Assembly (NCBI GenBank): GCA_025408405.1
Contig: JANYJE010000009.1
Span: 1-64,000, forward strand
Source: Nitrosomonadales bacterium
GTDB taxonomy: Bacteria > Pseudomonadota > Gammaproteobacteria > Burkholderiales > Gallionellaceae
DNA: 64,000 bases
Reading direction: 5' to 3'
Made by a program: the position numbers and the translations under genes. Of the stretch, positions 62,611 through 64,000 are shown piece by piece. Each line of letters starts with the position of its first letter. The stretch's first letter is position 1. The notes beneath the pieces are model-generated. The model worked only from the letters and a program-made list of their open reading frames with translations, did no database searches and was not told the DNA's origin.

Positions 62611-63768
62611 ATGCAAAAGAAAATTATCGCTCTGGCAATCGCGGCTGCCTTTTCAGCACCTGCATTCGCTGACACGACCGTATACGGCGTAGTTGACGCT
62701 GCTGTTGCAAACATCTCTGCTTCTGGCATGAAGGGCGACACGCTCGTTCTTTCCAGTGGCTTGGCTGGCTCACGTCTGGGCGTAAAGAGCTCGGAAGACC
62801 TGAGCAATGGCATGAAAGTTGGCGCCGTTCTGGAATATGCTGTTGATCTTACGCAGCCTGCTGGTGCTATTACCTCCGCTACTGCTACCGGTACTAACGG
62901 TTCTGGCATTGGCAATGCACGTCAGGAAATGGTGTCCTTGTCCGGTGACTTCGGAACCGTTGCAGCGGGTTACCTGCAAACCGCAGCCTATGATTTCGAT
63001 GCCAAGTTCGACCCGGCTTTCGGTTCTATCGCTTCGCCACTGGCTAACACTACCAAGGGCGGCGGGTTCTTGACCGGCGGCTCTGCTACAACACTAGCCC
63101 GTGCTCCGCGCGCGCTGGCCTACATCTCTCCAGATCTGAGCGGCCTGACTGTTGCAGTGAACTACTCAACTGATACCGCTACTCAAGGCACAGGGCTGTT
63201 GCTGCAAGCTGATACCAATGGATCACTTGGCAAGACCTCTGCGACTCTGCTGGCCGCAACCTACAGCGGTGTTCAGAATCTTGCTGTTGGCGTTGTTTAC
63301 GCAGCTACAAACAGCACTGCTTATGGCAACACTGCGACTGTCAACAGTGCGACAGAATATGCTTTTGGCGCATCCTATGACCTGACTGTTGCCAAGCTGT
63401 TTGCTACTTACCAGAGCAATTCGCTGGCCACTCAGGTTGGCTCTGCCAATACAGCGGTGTCCCTGAGTGCTACAGCACCCGTCGGTCCTGGCACCATTGG
63501 TTTGACCTATGCCAAGAACACCATGAACCATAATGCCACTACTGGTGCTGATGTTTCCTCTTTGGATACTTCTGCTTCTGGCGTGACTCTGGGTTGGTTC
63601 CAGCCTCTGTCCAAGACCACGACGTTCTACGCGGCTTATTCCACTATGAGCCAGGGTGCAGATACCCAGTCTTACAGCGTAGACAACAACGTGTTGGGCG
63701 GCGCTGCTGCTCTCGCAAATGGAACTGGCAGCAACGCGGTTGCTGTGGGCCTGAACAAGAAGTTCTAA
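62611..63768 (+). CDS. Gram-negative general porin (Porin_4/OmpC-like)
   Basis: ATG 62611 has AAGGAG 10 bases upstream and gives a 20-residue signal peptide (MQKKIIALAIAAAFSAPAFA); the longer frame lacks one. The 385-residue trimeric beta-barrel starts DTTVYGVVDAAVANIS and ends in the Phe required for outer-membrane insertion (NKKF). GLAGSRLGVKSSEDLSNGMKV (contiguous) is typical of betaproteobacterial porins. Codon use is strongly biased to T-ending codons such as GCT, GTT and ACT, unlike its neighbours, as expected for a very highly expressed gene. A strong terminator follows. Confidence 0.92.
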   Translation: MQKKIIALAIAAAFSAPAFADTTVYGVVDAAVANISASGMKGDTLVLSSGLAGSRLGVKSSEDLSNGMKVGAVLEYAVDLTQPAGAITSATATGTNGSGIGNARQEMVSLSGDFGTVAAGYLQTAAYDFDAKFDPAFGSIASPLANTTKGGGFLTGGSATTLARAPRALAYISPDLSGLTVAVNYSTDTATQGTGLLLQADTNGSLGKTSATLLAATYSGVQNLAVGVVYAATNSTAYGNTATVNSATEYAFGASYDLTVAKLFATYQSNSLATQVGSANTAVSLSATAPVGPGTIGLTYAKNTMNHNATTGADVSSLDTSASGVTLGWFQPLSKTTTFYAAYSTMSQGADTQSYSVDNNVLGGAAALANGTGSNAVAVGLNKKF

Positions 63769-63812
63769 TTTCAAGCTGGCCTTGGCCAGTTGGAGATCGG
63801 TATGTAGTATCT

Positions 63813-63846
63813 AAAACCCGTTGTGGCAACACAGCGGGTTTTTTCT
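63813..63846 (+). terminator. Intrinsic terminator after the porin
   Basis: AAAACCCGTTGTG pairs with CACAGCGGGTTTT over 13 bases with one G-U, loop GCAA, followed by TTCTTT. It lies about 45 bases after the stop. Confidence 0.9.
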
Positions 63847-63910
63847 TTATCTGGGAAGACGGATTTAAAAGATCAGGTTTTGTGCCTGTGTGGCCTATGT
63901 TTAAGTTGGT

Positions 63911-63939
63911 TTGACATTTATTTATGCTTTCCATAAAAT
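63911..63939 (+). promoter_or_regulatory. Sigma-70 promoter for the MqsR-like gene
   Basis: TTGACA (63911-63916) and TAAAAT (63934-63939) are exactly 17 bases apart. The ATG at 63945 is so close that the transcript would begin at or next to it, giving a leaderless mRNA. Confidence 0.65.
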
Positions 63940-63944
63940 AAGCC

Positions 63945-64000
63945 ATGGAAAAACGCTCCGCACATTACGATTTAGGGCAGCTGAAGTTAGCGCTACTGCA
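63945..64000 (+). CDS. mqsR: MqsR-family toxin, 3' end cut by window edge
   Basis: Only 18 codons are visible: MEKRSAHYDLGQLKLALL followed by a partial Gln codon. The opening MEKRxxHxxL matches the N-terminus of E. coli MqsR (MEKRTPHTRL), a ribosome-independent mRNA interferase that cuts mainly at GCU, so a toxin-antitoxin locus probably continues to the right. A near-consensus promoter is directly upstream and no Shine-Dalgarno is seen. The antitoxin mqsA is not in the window. The short length limits certainty. Confidence 0.55.
   Translation, partial: MEKRSAHYDLGQLKLALL

Overview
The window looks like a chromosomal segment of a Gram-negative betaproteobacterium. The betaproteobacterial bioF-bioH-bioC-bioD order, an MSHA-type pilus locus, a DUF3579 gene, a general porin, DnaE and the lipoprotein carrier LolA all fit. 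By overall protein flavour I lean towards Nitrosomonadales (Gallionella/Sideroxydans-like), but that is an inference from memory, not a measured phylogeny. No phage, plasmid or CRISPR features were seen. One complete IS21-type insertion sequence is present.

Layout. 1-9114: the 3' part of an MSHA pilus locus (mshQ cut by the left edge, then mshI, a PilN-like gene, mshJ, mshK, mshL, mshM, mshN), almost all stop-start overlapped. 9115-13350: a large CHASE/PAS hybrid histidine kinase broken by an in-frame amber codon. 13307-18626: comF (reverse strand) and the biotin genes bioB, bioF, bioH, bioC, bioD. 18698-21877: a SCO/SenC protein, a second hybrid kinase and a LuxR-type response regulator. 22035-28512: housekeeping run ftsK, lolA, rarA, serS and an RMD1/YagE-family gene. 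28550-36380: an MltF-like transglycosylase, tRNA-Ser(CGA), an accessory strip of small membrane and unknown proteins, and the IS21-like element (31845-34436). 36660-44705: dnaE, a haem-c/PAS/GGDEF protein, a GMC oxidoreductase and an EamA transporter. 44695-49384 (reverse): SDR, SulP transporter, metG. 49512-53745: apbC/mrp, dcd, then an amino-acid decarboxylase preceded by a structured leader that encodes a 34-residue peptide. 53813-60972 (mostly reverse): a small periplasmic protein, a Ser/Thr kinase-thyA-four-helix-bundle-folA run, a YqaA-like membrane protein, lpdA with a lipoyl domain, and proA. 61061-64000: trpC, DUF3579, a major porin, and the first 18 codons of an MqsR-like toxin cut by the right edge.

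The most unusual content lies in non-coding and repeat structure. (i) Upstream of the decarboxylase, one 12-base segment inside a small leader ORF can pair either with the leader's own start or, perfectly, with the decarboxylase start, which looks like a switch coupled to leader translation. Just upstream sits a 61-base element that folds on paper into a cloverleaf of perfect stems. (ii) Heptamer repeats (consensus TCCTGAA, and a second family CTCAGTC) are scattered between genes and also inside metG, lpdA, dnaE and the 5' end of folA, where they are translated. (iii) Two other dispersed palindrome families occur (CACAGAG-type and ATTCCC-N8-GGGAAT type). (iv) Two tandem, homologous membrane microproteins lie next to the IS element.

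Start codons were re-chosen where an upstream extension was implausible (mshN, bioD, SCO, response regulator, lolA, RMD1, mltF, istA, GGDEF protein, EamA, lpdA, trpC, porin and others); the reason is given in each entry. All family assignments come from reading the sequence and from memory; no database search was run.
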